A stretch of 64,000 nt of DNA from Alloascoidea africana (lineage: Eukaryota > Ascomycota > Alloascoideomycetes > Alloascoideales > Alloascoideaceae): the NCBI GenBank assembly GCA_030581615.1, contig JAKTTT010000001.1, positions 744,001-808,000 on the forward strand, given 5' to 3'. The position numbers were made by a program, and so were the translations under genes. How positions within the stretch are numbered: position 1 is the first letter of the stretch; each line of letters begins with the position of its first letter. Below, piece after piece: positions 35,901 through 46,255 of this stretch. The notes beneath the pieces were generated by a model. The model saw only the letters and a list, made by a program, of their open reading frames with translations, was not told where the DNA came from and ran no database searches.

Positions 35901-36533
35901 CCTTGCAAAGGTCTTTTTTCTTTTGGAGTGGCTTCAAATGCCGAGTACAGAAATGATGTTTCTGAAGCTCCTATTTAAATCAACATTTGATATCACCGAA
36001 AGCACCGATAATAATAGCACGACAAGAGTCGGAATTTGTAATGTACCATTACCAAAGTTTTGAAAAAAAAAAGATGATCAAGGAGTTAAAAACAATAACA
36101 GCCATTCTATTTACCCGTATATAGAATCATTGAATAATCAAAAATGGATGTCGTAAGATGAGAATAGGGATGGATCCAAACCAAAATCAAAATCAAAAAA
36201 AGCAAAAGCTTATTTTTCTAGAGCGACAAAGAAAAAGGAACCCCATTAGAATTAACCTAACCGAGCAAAAGAGCTTGTCGTCTATGGTAATATCTCTATC
36301 TTGTCTTTGGGCAAATCAGATGCAGCAAAAGCGAATAAGATAAAAAGCAACAAAAGGCGTAAAACATTCATAATGAGGTCAAAGGCGTCCAAAAACTAAA
36401 AGACATAGATATCCTTCATAAGCTAATGGCTTAAGCCTGAATAGCCAGAATCAGGAGCAAAAGAGTCGTAAAAATAAATAGGCAGAGAATAAAAATAGAA
36501 AAAAAAACTAGAACACAGGAAAAAACTAGTCAC
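32920..36533. other. 3.6-kb intergenic region
   Basis: Lies between the start of the acidic protein gene and the Nramp stop. No frame exceeds about 61 codons. It is AT-rich, and a TCACGTG element occurs at 34590-34596. Such a long promoter suggests complex control of the acidic protein, or an unannotated RNA. I see nothing else definite. Confidence 0.6.
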
Positions 36534-38294
36534 TCACAATGGTACATCTTTCCCCATGGCAATTGCAATTATCAGATAAATATTCAATGCCGAGATCAGA
36601 CCCCAGATTAGAGTACTGATGACAGTGAGCAAAGTACTGTTTCCAAAATCAACAAACCCGGAAGAATCCTTTTGGTTTTGTGAGCTAGCAGTTTCCAAAA
36701 ATGAGGAAGACATAAGGGGGTCAGCGATTTTATCTTTCGGATCAAGTGCATTGTATTGCCGTTTAGTACCGTGATCAAGCAATGGTGCTGCTGAATCTAC
36801 GAGTTCACCGATTTCCCTTTCCTCCCCCACATCTGAGAGCTGATGGACCTGTGATTTGGGTATCCTCATGATTTTTTTGTTTGCTGTGAAATAGATCAAG
36901 GGAGCTGAGACAAAGGGTAGCAACAGGGACAAAATAACCTGGCTCAGATTTAACATTTGAGAAACACCTTGTTCCCCCACGAGAAAGAATATAAAGATAC
37001 AAGGCACGATGGCAATGGATCTTGTTACCAGTCGTCTGATCCAGGGCGCAAAAGACCAGTGTAGGAAACCTTCCGAAACCATCTGACCGGAAAGCGTACA
37101 AACTATGCCTGAAGATTGCCCGGAAAACAATAGTGCCATTGCAAAAATCTTGCCGGCAGCTGGAGACAGGTATTTCTTCAGCATGTCATAGATTGAGTAG
37201 AGATCCGCGTCTTCAGCCTCTGGTGTTCCGGATAAAGTAGATCCAGCAACGATTAAAATTGCGCTGTTGATAAACATTGCGATACTGAACAGAGAGATTA
37301 TGAGTTCGGCTATAGAGTAGCTCATTGCGTATTTAATGGCATGAACCGTGGGCTTGTACTTTTTGTCCAAATCGCTCGTTGAGAGGAACCCATGCTCTGA
37401 AGCCGTTTCTGTCGAGTCCCTCGATGATGTTTCCACTTCTTCATTAGGATTGTAAAAACCGTGTTTGACGTCATAGTCTCTTAGCCTGGGTTGGACGATG
37501 CCTGAGCCAAGGTAGAGGCTATGAGGCATGACCGTAGCGCCCAAAATGGCGAGTGAGATGTAGAGGCCTCTTTCTTCGGTCAGTTCTTTAGAGGGTAAAA
37601 ATCCTTTCCAAACCTCTCTGGCGTCAGGAATATCAACTTGGGCCAGTTCGATTGCAAAGCAGATGCATGTGAGAAAGACAAAGATCGAGACCAAGATCTC
37701 AAAGAGCCGTGTAACGCCCATTCCACCATTCGGCCGATAAACGACTAAAATCAGTAATACATCGAGAATCGTAAGAGCTAGTCCGTAAATCAAGGGAATG
37801 TGGAAGAGGATATCCAGGCCTATTGCTGTTCCAATAACCTCTGCGAGATCGGTCGCTATGATTGCGATCTCTGCAAGCACGTATATGGTGATGTTCAATT
37901 TTTTGGGGAGATACTTGCGGCAGTTTTCAGCCAGATCGAGGCCAGTGACGCTTCCAAGTTTTATACACAAAGATTGCAAAACAATAGCGCAGATGTTGGA
38001 CACAAAAATTGCAAAGAGAAGTTTGTATTGGTATGAAGCGCCACCAGCAACCGAAGTACTATAATTCCCCGGGTCTTGATAACTAACGCTGATCATTATT
38101 CCGGGTCCTATGAATGAAAAGTATTTTCGCAAAATCTTGAACGATTTTTTCGTATAGTATGTTAGCTGTTCGAGGTACCCACATACTGTATCATTAGTCC
38201 CACCGTTTCGGCTTGGATATAGCTTTCTCCTGTTCAAAGGAGCCTCCCGATTGCGAGGAGAGCCGTTCTGACGTGTTACTGATGTCTGAGACAT
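36534..38294 (-). CDS. Nramp-family divalent metal transporter (SMF family)
   Basis: 586 residues from the ATG at 38294 (MSQTSVTR). An upstream in-frame ATG at 38414 would add 40 hydrophobic residues unlike Nramp N-termini. About 11-12 membrane segments are visible. The metal-site signatures are both present: SYQDPGNYSTS in segment 1 and GATVMPHSLYLGS in segment 6, followed by the SMF-type IVQPRLRDYDVKHGFY. Family members import Mn2+, Fe2+ and related ions with protons at the plasma membrane (Smf1), in vesicles (Smf2) or from the vacuole (Smf3). The sequence resembles the Smf1/Smf2 group more, but the compartment cannot be decided. An acidic loop between segments 6 and 7 (about 40 residues) is a plausible regulatory site. 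Confidence 0.9.
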   Translation of the reverse strand: MSQTSVTRQNGSPRNREAPLNRRKLYPSRNGGTNDTVCGYLEQLTYYTKKSFKILRKYFSFIGPGIMISVSYQDPGNYSTSVAGGASYQYKLLFAIFVSNICAIVLQSLCIKLGSVTGLDLAENCRKYLPKKLNITIYVLAEIAIIATDLAEVIGTAIGLDILFHIPLIYGLALTILDVLLILVVYRPNGGMGVTRLFEILVSIFVFLTCICFAIELAQVDIPDAREVWKGFLPSKELTEERGLYISLAILGATVMPHSLYLGSGIVQPRLRDYDVKHGFYNPNEEVETSSRDSTETASEHGFLSTSDLDKKYKPTVHAIKYAMSYSIAELIISLFSIAMFINSAILIVAGSTLSGTPEAEDADLYSIYDMLKKYLSPAAGKIFAMALLFSGQSSGIVCTLSGQMVSEGFLHWSFAPWIRRLVTRSIAIVPCIFIFFLVGEQGVSQMLNLSQVILSLLLPFVSAPLIYFTANKKIMRIPKSQVHQLSDVGEEREIGELVDSAAPLLDHGTKRQYNALDPKDKIADPLMSSSFLETASSQNQKDSSGFVDFGNSTLLTVISTLIWGLISALNIYLIIAIAMGKDVPL

Positions 38295-39143
38295 TGCCTT
38301 TCTAAAATATATATAAAAATTGTCTGCACAGAGACAGGAAGGGTTGCAGTGGCCGAATAAGAAAACAAGCAACTGAAAAAAATAACCAAACAAAGTTTCT
38401 GGAAGCTTAAACAAAAGAAGGAAAGAGAGTCAGAAAAAGAAGAGTGAGATAAAGCGGTCTTTTATAGCTGAAGAGAACACGAGTTTATGTTAGATCAGAA
38501 TCAGATCATGATGAGCTGCCAGGCAAGTGAGTAGAATTCCGTATTTTAATAGTCGATAGCGGTCAGGCTTTAGAGGCCATCTGCTTCGCAAAGGTGGTTT
38601 ATCTTCTCGATCAGTATTTAAATTGAAATAGCAAATTTTATGTATTTCTTGGTTGACACGGTTTGAGGTGGTTGCTTTTTACTTCTTCTGTGGTAGTGTC
38701 TCGGAGAAAGATTTTTTGTCATATTTTTGTTGAAGACTCACGTCAAACTTTTCCAGTCTTTCATGCCAGGATATTGCGAACCTCGATTCACTCCCGTATA
38801 TATAGAGCTCACAGTTTCAGATCTATCAAATGATCGTGTTTTATTGCTCAACTTGGCCCGACTCTTTGCGATTAGACAGGAGTGAAATAAATAAATAAAT
38901 CGTGCGATACCTATTTGAATTCGATTCGGTTTGAACTGAAATTGAGGGAGAGTTTGTCACCAGGAGAGGAGTCTCTAGTGTGATGATGATGACGATGATC
39001 TTCGCTTCGATAAACTCTTATTTTATGGGCAGGTTCTGAATGATAAAGTTAAGTCTACAGTACGTCACGAATCACTCCATCTTTTTCTTCAACTTCAACT
39101 CGATTCTGTAGACTAGAGCTACATAAATAGCATATGCTTCGAA
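38295..39143. other. spacer upstream of the Nramp gene
   Basis: 850 bp of AT-rich sequence with TTTATAGC near 38460 on the forward strand and short ATAA/GATGAT simple repeats near 38888 and 38980. No gene seen. Confidence 0.55.
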
Positions 39144-40405
39144 TTAGAGCTTGGAGCGTCCAAAGATAACCTCTTCCACGAGCTTGACGGTGATTTCCGC
39201 AGTGCCATACGAGGACTGGTAGCCCGCTCCCCCGGCCCCGTAGTTGTGAACAACGTTGCCGACGCCAGGAATCGCTTCCTTGTCGACTCTGATTCCACCA
39301 ACACGTCCGGGACGAAGCCCTACGCAGGTCCGCACAAGGTCTATTTCCTGACCGTTTTCCACCAGCTCAGGGGCATACTCGATCGCACGCTCAATAATCC
39401 GCTGCTTGAGCTGCTCGTCCGGCTCTCCTGAGTCAACATGGGGCAGAAAGCAGCCGCCCAGAATTGCACCTCCCTCTTTCCGGGGCATCATATACATGGC
39501 CTCTCCTGGATAGTCGGGGTAGCCTTCTCGCAAAACGCCTCGGCGAATATTGTTTCGTACCAGGAGGACCTGGCCGCGGATGGGATACACATTTGCGTCC
39601 TCGACTCCCCCCAGCGTCCTTGCCAGGAGCCCCGTGCAATTCACAATGACGTCGGGGTTCGCGCCCGAGTGGTGGTGTGAATTGGCCTCGCGAATGTGGC
39701 CAATGTGCACTCGCTTAAAAGAACCGCCGAGATTGACGATCTTGGAAAGCAGATAGTGGAGATAGATGGTCGTGGTGATCACGACGGTGCGGTACTTGTA
39801 GCCATAGACACAGTCTTTGGGAAGCTCGTCCTGGCCCAGCTCGGCAAAGTCGTGTACAAAGTCCTTGTACCAGGGCTTTCCTTCCTTCTGGGACTCGAGA
39901 TCGTCCTTGTGGTAATACACATACTGGAAGGTGCTCTATCGTGGAGGAGGTTAGCAAGGTTGCACACCAAGGTGCCAGGCACTCTGCACTCATACCCAGA
40001 TTCCGCTGGAGGGCTCCTCCTTGGCCAGCCGAAGAAACTCGAGATAGGCAGGCTTATCATACTCCTGATGGCGGAGGTCGCCGTTTTTTGCAAAGCCTTT
40101 GGATATCGCACTCGACCTGTTAGCTCCGTTCCCATAAATGTGTCCGCATACAGCTCAACTCACTCATCCAGTTGGCCCCTGCCCAGGGACTGGTGTAGTC
40201 AATGTCCAGATCTCCCGGTAGGTGTCTCGCAATGACCGTAACGTCATGTCCTCTTTGCAAAAGCAGATAGGCCGATGTCAAACCTGCAACTCCAGCTCTG
40301 GATCAAGACGGTTGGGTTAGCAAACCTCATCCTCATCACGGTACAAAATATCTCTCTCCTCCAACCAGAAGAGCTCTCTTACCCGACAACAACTACTTTC
40401 CCCAT
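39144..40405 (-). CDS. peroxisomal D-amino acid oxidase
   Basis: Four exons: 40405-40383, 40297-40164, 40096-39996 and 39935-39144. They give 349 residues with introns of 85, 67 and 60 nt. Each has a GT donor, a CTAAC branch and an AG acceptor, and the frame is kept throughout. The N-terminus MGKVVVVGAGVAGLTSAYLL is the FAD-binding Rossmann motif. TSPWAGANW, NCTGL, YPIRGQVLLV, CVGLRPGRVGG and VHNYGAGGAGYQSSYG are family signatures, and the whole resembles the Trigonopsis enzyme. It ends in SKL, a type 1 peroxisomal import signal. It oxidises D-amino acids to keto acids, ammonia and hydrogen peroxide. The 23-nt first exon is easy to miss. Exon 4 is GC-rich (35 of 60 at 39541-39600). The gene is divergent from the septin gene. 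Confidence 0.9.
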
Positions 40406-40843
40406 TTCCGGCGGCTTTGTTTTCGGTTTGGTGGAGTTCTTCTTGGAAAAGGAGAGGTTTATATGTTTCGGCTTTTTGTAGTCGGCCGATCCGCTCTCAA
40501 CCCGCTCATCTACTTTGGCTGATCTATCTACTTGGAGATAAGGTGAAAAATTTAAGCGACCGACACGCAAAACAGAAAAAATCTAAACTGCTTGATAAAC
40601 CACATTAGTTTCTTACTCTCTATACTCAAATGCTTCTATTCTGCCATTTTGGGACGTCAGCTTTCTTAGCCCGGGGCAGGAGGAAGAACGGGCCTAGACC
40701 GCCTCACTGACACCGCCCTGCGTGGCCTTGTTTCTACTGACAATGTTTAAAGTCAAAAAAAAGTGCCCTCCTTGAATTTCCCTTTCCTCATCCTTCTTTA
40801 CCTAGAAGTATATACTTCAACTTTAAACTGTCAAAGAGGAACC
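40406..40843. other. divergent promoter, D-amino acid oxidase / septin
   Basis: 438 bp between two start codons pointing apart. I see no clear TATA or repeat. Confidence 0.5.
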
Positions 40844-42399
40844 ATGAGACCATTCAAGACAAACAATCCTAATTTCCCAAAGACCTCCGTGTCTTCTTCC
40901 ACCATCTCAGACGCGGCCGCGGCAACTACACAGATGACTGATCAAGATGCTGCCTCTTCTCCTGGAAGAGCTAAAGAACCTATTGACCCCAGCATCATCG
41001 GCATATCTGACCTTCCCGCTCAAAAGTATGTGTGTTCTGGGATTGAGCTCACACCCAAAAAGAAAATGGTCCAATCCGCCCCTCCTTCCAATTGATTGAT
41101 GTACTAATATTAAGCCATGATTCTGCAGATATAGACTGGCACTTCGAAAAGGTGTCAATTTTACTCTTCTTGTAACAGGCGAAGCAGGTCTTGGTAAGTC
41201 AGAACCACAACAATTCAGCTTGACAATCACTAACTGAATCGAACCAAGGCAAAACAACACTTATCAATAATTTATTTCAGTCGACTTTACTGCAGCATCG
41301 TAGTCCCACTGAACGACTCACAAGGAGAGAAGAACAGCACACCAATATAGACCTTCTAAGAGCGGTTCTGACAGAGAATGGTTTCAACCTGCATCTGAAC
41401 ATTGTTACGACGCCTGGATACGGACCGGGTATGGATAATAACGACACTGTGAACCCCATCATCAGATTTATAGATGACCAGTTGGAGAGTTATCTTCTTC
41501 AGGAATCACAACCCGATAGAAAACAGATAAAAGATTTGCGAGTTAATGCTGTTTTGTATTTCATCAGACCTTTCATGCTTACACCTCTAGATGTTATTGC
41601 AATGAAGGAAATTTCAAAAAGAGCAAATCTGATTCCTTTGATTGCAAAAGCAGATACTTTGACACCCGAGGAACAAGATCGTTGTAAAAACAGACTGAGA
41701 GATGTTTTCGAGGCCCAGGATATCAGGATTTTCAGCCCTCCTATGGACCCAGATGACCTCAAGATGAGTGCCCTATCCAAGGCGCTAATCCAGGTTATGC
41801 CCTTTTGCATCATGGCTTCTGAATACGAGGTGGAAAACAGCAATGGGGATCTCATCAGAGCCAGACATTACCCCTGGGGGATAATCCCCGTTGAAGATGA
41901 GCGGTACTCGGATTTTGTCAAGCTAAGAAACATGATGATGCGGGATCATCTCATGGATCTGATAAACGCAACCAAAGAGGATTATTATGAGCCATATCGT
42001 AAACATCGAATGGAACAACTCCATCTTTCCGGAAAGGAGGCCAAATCGAATACAGCCCCTATTCCATGGGATAGTCTCAATGCAAAGATGACTGGATACC
42101 TCATGGTCACTCGATTCTCAAACAACACGGAGTTTAGAAAAGAGGAAAATGTATTGAGACAGAGATATACCTTAATGGTTGCGGATGCAGAGACCAAATT
42201 TCGAACTTGGGAAGCTGAAGTGGTTGAGAAAAGAGATGAACTCGCACGGACTTTGGAGGAATACAATGCTCAGATTAGAGAGTTGGAAGAAGAAATTAAG
42301 GTACGAGATTCAGAACGACGCTTTTCCATGGGCAGGAAGAAGAAAAGTAAGCTATTTGTGAACTCGGTGAATGTTCCACATCAGGTTGAAGCTGCTTGA
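40844..42399 (+). CDS. divergent septin
   Basis: Three exons, 40844-41025, 41129-41193 and 41249-42399, give 465 residues. The introns are 103 and 55 nt (GTATGT and GTAAGT donors). Intron 2 splits the P-loop codons. Seen: P-loop GEAGLGKTT, G4 AKAD, the septin unique element (RHYPWGIIPVEDERYSDFVKLRNMMMRDHL...DLI.AT) and a C-terminal coiled coil of about 60 residues. Unusual: the switch II/G3 motif is TTPGYGPG where most septins have DTPGFGD, and the PTGHxL segment after YFI is shortened to RPFMLTPLD. Septins form cortical filaments at the bud neck and prospore membrane. The changes suggest a weak or absent GTPase and a specialised, perhaps sporulation-type (Spr3/Spr28-like) subunit. Which orthologue it is remains open. 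Confidence 0.85.
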
Positions 42400-45015
42400 T
42401 GACATGTATGCGAGAGCCATACGCAAATGTGCTGGTTACTAGACTGTTTTTTGTTTTGTTTTTGTTTGCTCGCTTGTTTGACTGACTAGTATTGTAAAGT
42501 GTGTTATCATCATATTTTGTTTCGTTTTATTTCATGCTTCTGCATTTGTTTCTGTTGATCTAATTGCTTTACTGAGTGCCTTTATACTGTTAACTTCTTT
42601 TCTTTTTGTGATATATACGATGCGAATGAACCAAAAATTTAGGATACAGAATGTTTTTAAAAACAAAATGAACTCTTCTGATTGTCGTGAATATTCTGCT
42701 GGATTTGAAAAAAAAAGGTAATGGCTGAGAAATGAAATACATTAATTCCCCCTCAACATGAATCTTATCTTAATGCTGTGAACTAAGTCTCTGGAATCTT
42801 TGTAGAGAAAATACGTTATACTTGCTGGAGAAGACTTCTGGAAAAATCGAACCAAAACTAGAGTACAAATTGTATCGATAAGAAAAGATCAAAAATGGAC
42901 TTATCTTGACCGATGTCACTTCATGAACAAAAAAAACCGGGGAGGCAGCTAAACGTTAGGCAGTCGTTCATGTTAATTTAGAGTAGCTAGGACCAGGTAG
43001 CTCAGTTGAAGCGAGCATTGACCAGAAAGTTGTTTATCGAAATGTTTTAACGTCTTGTTAAGCATTACTTGAGGTATAAAACCCAAAGACAATTCAGGAC
43101 TGCAAGAATAGGAGTTGGAAAATCGAAACGATGCGAAAAATATTTAAGTTATTGAAGACAAGGATCATTCTCAATTTGTAAGATCTTTAACTTCCGAACT
43201 GCATTGGACAAAGCTTACATTGGAACAGGGAAGGAGAAATAAGAATGGTTGATGCCCATTCTATACAGAGCCACTCTTGAACAGAAATTCTGTTAATAAG
43301 GTATCATTGTAAGACATAATGTATGAATTTTTTGGTAAATCGTTCGATGATGACTTCTTAAATGCGTTGAAAACTGTAAATACGTTGTTTGAAGAGTTGT
43401 GCAGGCCATTTTTGATTTTGCTAGGGTGCCATAATTAAAGAAGTGCAATCACTCCTTGCTCTTTTGGCATTTTTAAAATGCGGACATACTTCTTGCACTG
43501 ATGTGGCTTTATAAAGTCGGATGATTGAGGCCTAGGCCATGAAGAACCCCTTGCTTAACTTGGCAGAAAAGTGTTCTACAGGATGAACAAGACGGAGAGG
43601 TCCGAATAATAGGAGTATCGAATATTTATGTGGTGTAATATCTTTCTGATGCTTCTCTTCCAGTTCGAAATCTAGTCCGTCTTGTATCTTTTGTCCCAAA
43701 ACACCTTAACACAATAAATATGAATACCCTCAGCATTTTTTTCGTCTTGCATCGAATGCAAGGCGTTTTCTGCTTGCTGCTCATGCTCCTACACCTGCTG
43801 GTAGTGCTGTTGCTGTTGCTGCCCTGCTCCAAAAGCAGACCGTGTACTAGGAACAGAAATCTTCCTAACCATGACATTCTCCCTTTTTTACAAACAAAAT
43901 GCTAACCAAAATGATGGGTTTACAAGAACAACAGAGTTGATATACTTCTAAGCCTCAAACTGCCATGAAATTGTTCCTGCCCTTACATGTTCATATTCTT
44001 TTCAGTACAAGCTGGTTGGCTATAACCAATCCGATTGTCACTATGCATCATCATCGACCATGTTGTTCATGGCATTTAAATCCATTATCATGCGGTCGTA
44101 TGTAAACTTCTTCTACAGATTGCTCAAATGCAAGATCTTTCAATAGAAATGGCCATCAACACCTCGGTGACCACCATATCCGTGGAGCAGGCATCATCAG
44201 GCAATGGTGAAATGCTTGGTCTTGATATTCCTGTTTGATACTGGTGTTAAACAGATTATGAAAAAGTAGAGCCCGTCACGGTGCAACGGTTATCCGATTA
44301 TAATAGTTCCAAATGAAAACCTTGTAAGTTCCGTTGTTTTAACCGGTTTCTAGAGTCAATACTTTCCTCTTTATTTCAAAAGATCTACTTCTGGCCTCCG
44401 CAGCTAGTAGTTATCGGTCTGTAGGCACCCACAGCCTGATCAGTCTTTCAACCAAACCGTCCCAAAACAAAGTAGAAAGATGATTTTGGGAATTTGGATA
44501 ATTAGAATGCATGCTGTTGATTAATTAATAGAAAAAAACAAGGCGGCCTTCTCATCTCTCCGTGCGGCTAGCGATCCGCTGTCAGCCCGCAGACTTCACG
44601 AAATCACAGCATGAAATGCGATTATTGGAGCGCTAAGATCAGAATCAAGGCACAGGTCTGCTTCTTGATTTTCCCAGTCCAGGTCACCCCCTCGCTTGAT
44701 AGTCGCATGGTATATACGCATAGACCAATCGATCCATGTAAGCCACGGTGACAAATAATTAGGAACCGAATTAGATATTGTGAAGGTGCGAGAGATGAGA
44801 TTCTCGGCTACGGGAAAGAGGAATGTCCAATAGCGCTTCCATAATTTTGCGGTTCCCCTTTCATGTCGGGGACTCTTGCTTCTGTTTTTTCTTTTCTTTT
44901 CTTGACGGGAGCGGCAGAGATAAATTCGCAGTGAATCCTGCTTTTTCTCTTCTTCTCATAGTTATCAACAAACTCACTAATAAGCCAACCCTCAGTTTAC
45001 AATCAACAGTACACA
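42400..45015. other. 2.6-kb intergenic region
   Basis: From the septin stop to the start of the small Cys-rich gene. Only short frames (for example 43626-43877 and 43720-43905) without recognisable products. A CTG-rich stretch lies near 43785-43830. Part of it is probably the promoter of the gene at 45016. A possible leader intron (GTAAGC near 44738, CACTAAT...CTCAG ending near 44990) is weak. Confidence 0.55.
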
Positions 45016-45297
45016 ATGAGCTCCCAACAACCCACGGAACCCGAAATGACACAACAGCAGGCAGCACCTGCCGATGACCAAACAGGATTCATGGGCCATC
45101 ATAGCACTCCATCGAATGGTGGCTACAATCCACAGCCAGCCCCAATAGTGCCACACGGAGAACAGACGACTACCACTTCAGATACTGGAGACAAAACCAC
45201 AGATGTGGATGATGATGACGACGATGAAGACAGTGGCTGCTGGTCGGGATTTTTGAACAGCATTTGCTGCTGCTGCTCGAATAATGACGACGATTAG
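45016..45297 (+). CDS. small acidic protein with C-terminal cysteine cluster, CYSTM-like
   Basis: 93 residues: a Gln/Pro/Thr-rich disordered N-terminus, an aspartate run (VDDDDDDED), then SGCWSGFLNSICCCCSNNDDD. A Cys-rich short hydrophobic segment at the very end, after a Gln/Pro-rich leader, is the plan of CYSTM proteins, which are small palmitoylated or tail-anchored stress proteins of yeasts and plants. Here the hydrophobic part is short and ends in acidic residues, so membership is tentative. Palmitoylation of the four adjacent cysteines is inferred. The ATG context (CACAATG) and the single clean frame after a long upstream region support a real gene. Confidence 0.6.
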   Translation: MSSQQPTEPEMTQQQAAPADDQTGFMGHHSTPSNGGYNPQPAPIVPHGEQTTTTSDTGDKTTDVDDDDDDEDSGCWSGFLNSICCCCSNNDDD

Positions 45298-46255
45298 ACA
45301 TGCTCTTAGAGTTTCCCCTAATTCCAAACATCTTGTTGCAAGCTATAGCTTTCTCTCGTTTTGCATTATGGTAACAAGGTGCTGATATATTTGTATGCCC
45401 AGTTTTCAGCTTTTATTTTGATAAATTTTGCATGTTTAATTTTGTTTCGTTGTTTTCAGTAGTATGGATTAGTTCTTAGTTTTTAATGTCTTTGTTGTTT
45501 CTGAATAGAGAATTCACGAGAAGAGGAAAAGCTCAGAATATAGTGGCAACTTCATGAATATACCTTGCCTAAATTACACCCTTATTCATGATCAAGCGCT
45601 GTGAATAATTTATTTCATAGTGACTGTTCTCTATGTAAATGGTAGCACAATGCCAATTTTTCATCGGTCTTATGCTTCATAGCTTGAAATTGTACGAGAA
45701 CATCTGACAACTGCTTCAAGCGCATTGTTCAACATTTAACAACCACATTCATCGAAGAGTAGCACACTTCAGCTTCACTTGGCAAATTTCTAGTTCAAAT
45801 CCAGCAGAACCCTAATGCTTAAGTTTGTATTTTACTTGTCAGTCTGTCAAACTATTCTGGCTACAGTCTATAGACATCCATTTATAACGGCCCATATCAG
45901 TCGCATCAATGGAAAAGCCAAGAATCGAACGAGCTACGCACTGTGCATCATTCGGAGAAGCTCTCATTCAGCACATTGCTGCTACCCAGGCTCATTACAG
46001 CATACATTCAGGACCCAACTTCCCAAAATTCCAATAAACAGTCTCACTAACAGCAAGAGAAAAAATTCGTTTCACTAAAAAGAGAAAAAAACGCGATACG
46101 CGACCTCTGTTGATCACGTGATTACTTCACTTTGCGTACCTTCCGTTTCGGGAAATCGAATAACTTACATTCCAACCTCCTTTTCTTATTGCTTCACAGG
46201 TACCAAAAAGATCTCTCAACACGGTTGAAGACAAGAAAAACATTAGGGGGAAGAA
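45298..46255. other. intergenic region upstream of the Ser/Pro-rich gene
   Basis: Downstream flank of the small Cys-rich gene plus the promoter of the next gene. A frame at 45815-46078 looks random. The last 170 bp carry the ACGCG and CACGTG elements listed separately. Confidence 0.5.
46091..46122. promoter_or_regulatory. paired ACGCG cores plus ATCACGTGAT palindrome
   Basis: ACGCGATACGCGA at 46091-46103 holds two ACGCG cores as in MluI-cell-cycle-box elements bound by MBF. Ten bases further on, a perfect palindrome ATCACGTGAT (46113-46122) is a high-affinity Cbf1-type E-box. Both sit 135-165 bp before the ATG at 46256. Confidence 0.5.

Noticed and set aside
40276-40280. idea that CTG might be read as Ser in this yeast
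   Set aside because: CTG codons fall at conserved Leu positions, for example GDLDIDYTSPW in the oxidase, so the standard code fits.
42990-43065. tRNA-like start TAGCTCAGTTG
   Set aside because: The A-box matches, but no GGTTCRA-type B-box follows at the right distance and no cloverleaf pairs.
45895-45965. reverse-strand GTTCGATTC resembling a tRNA T-loop
   Set aside because: Stem bases do not pair and no A-box is present.
45815-46078. 87-codon forward frame
   Set aside because: Mixed random-looking composition, located in a promoter. No evidence of coding.
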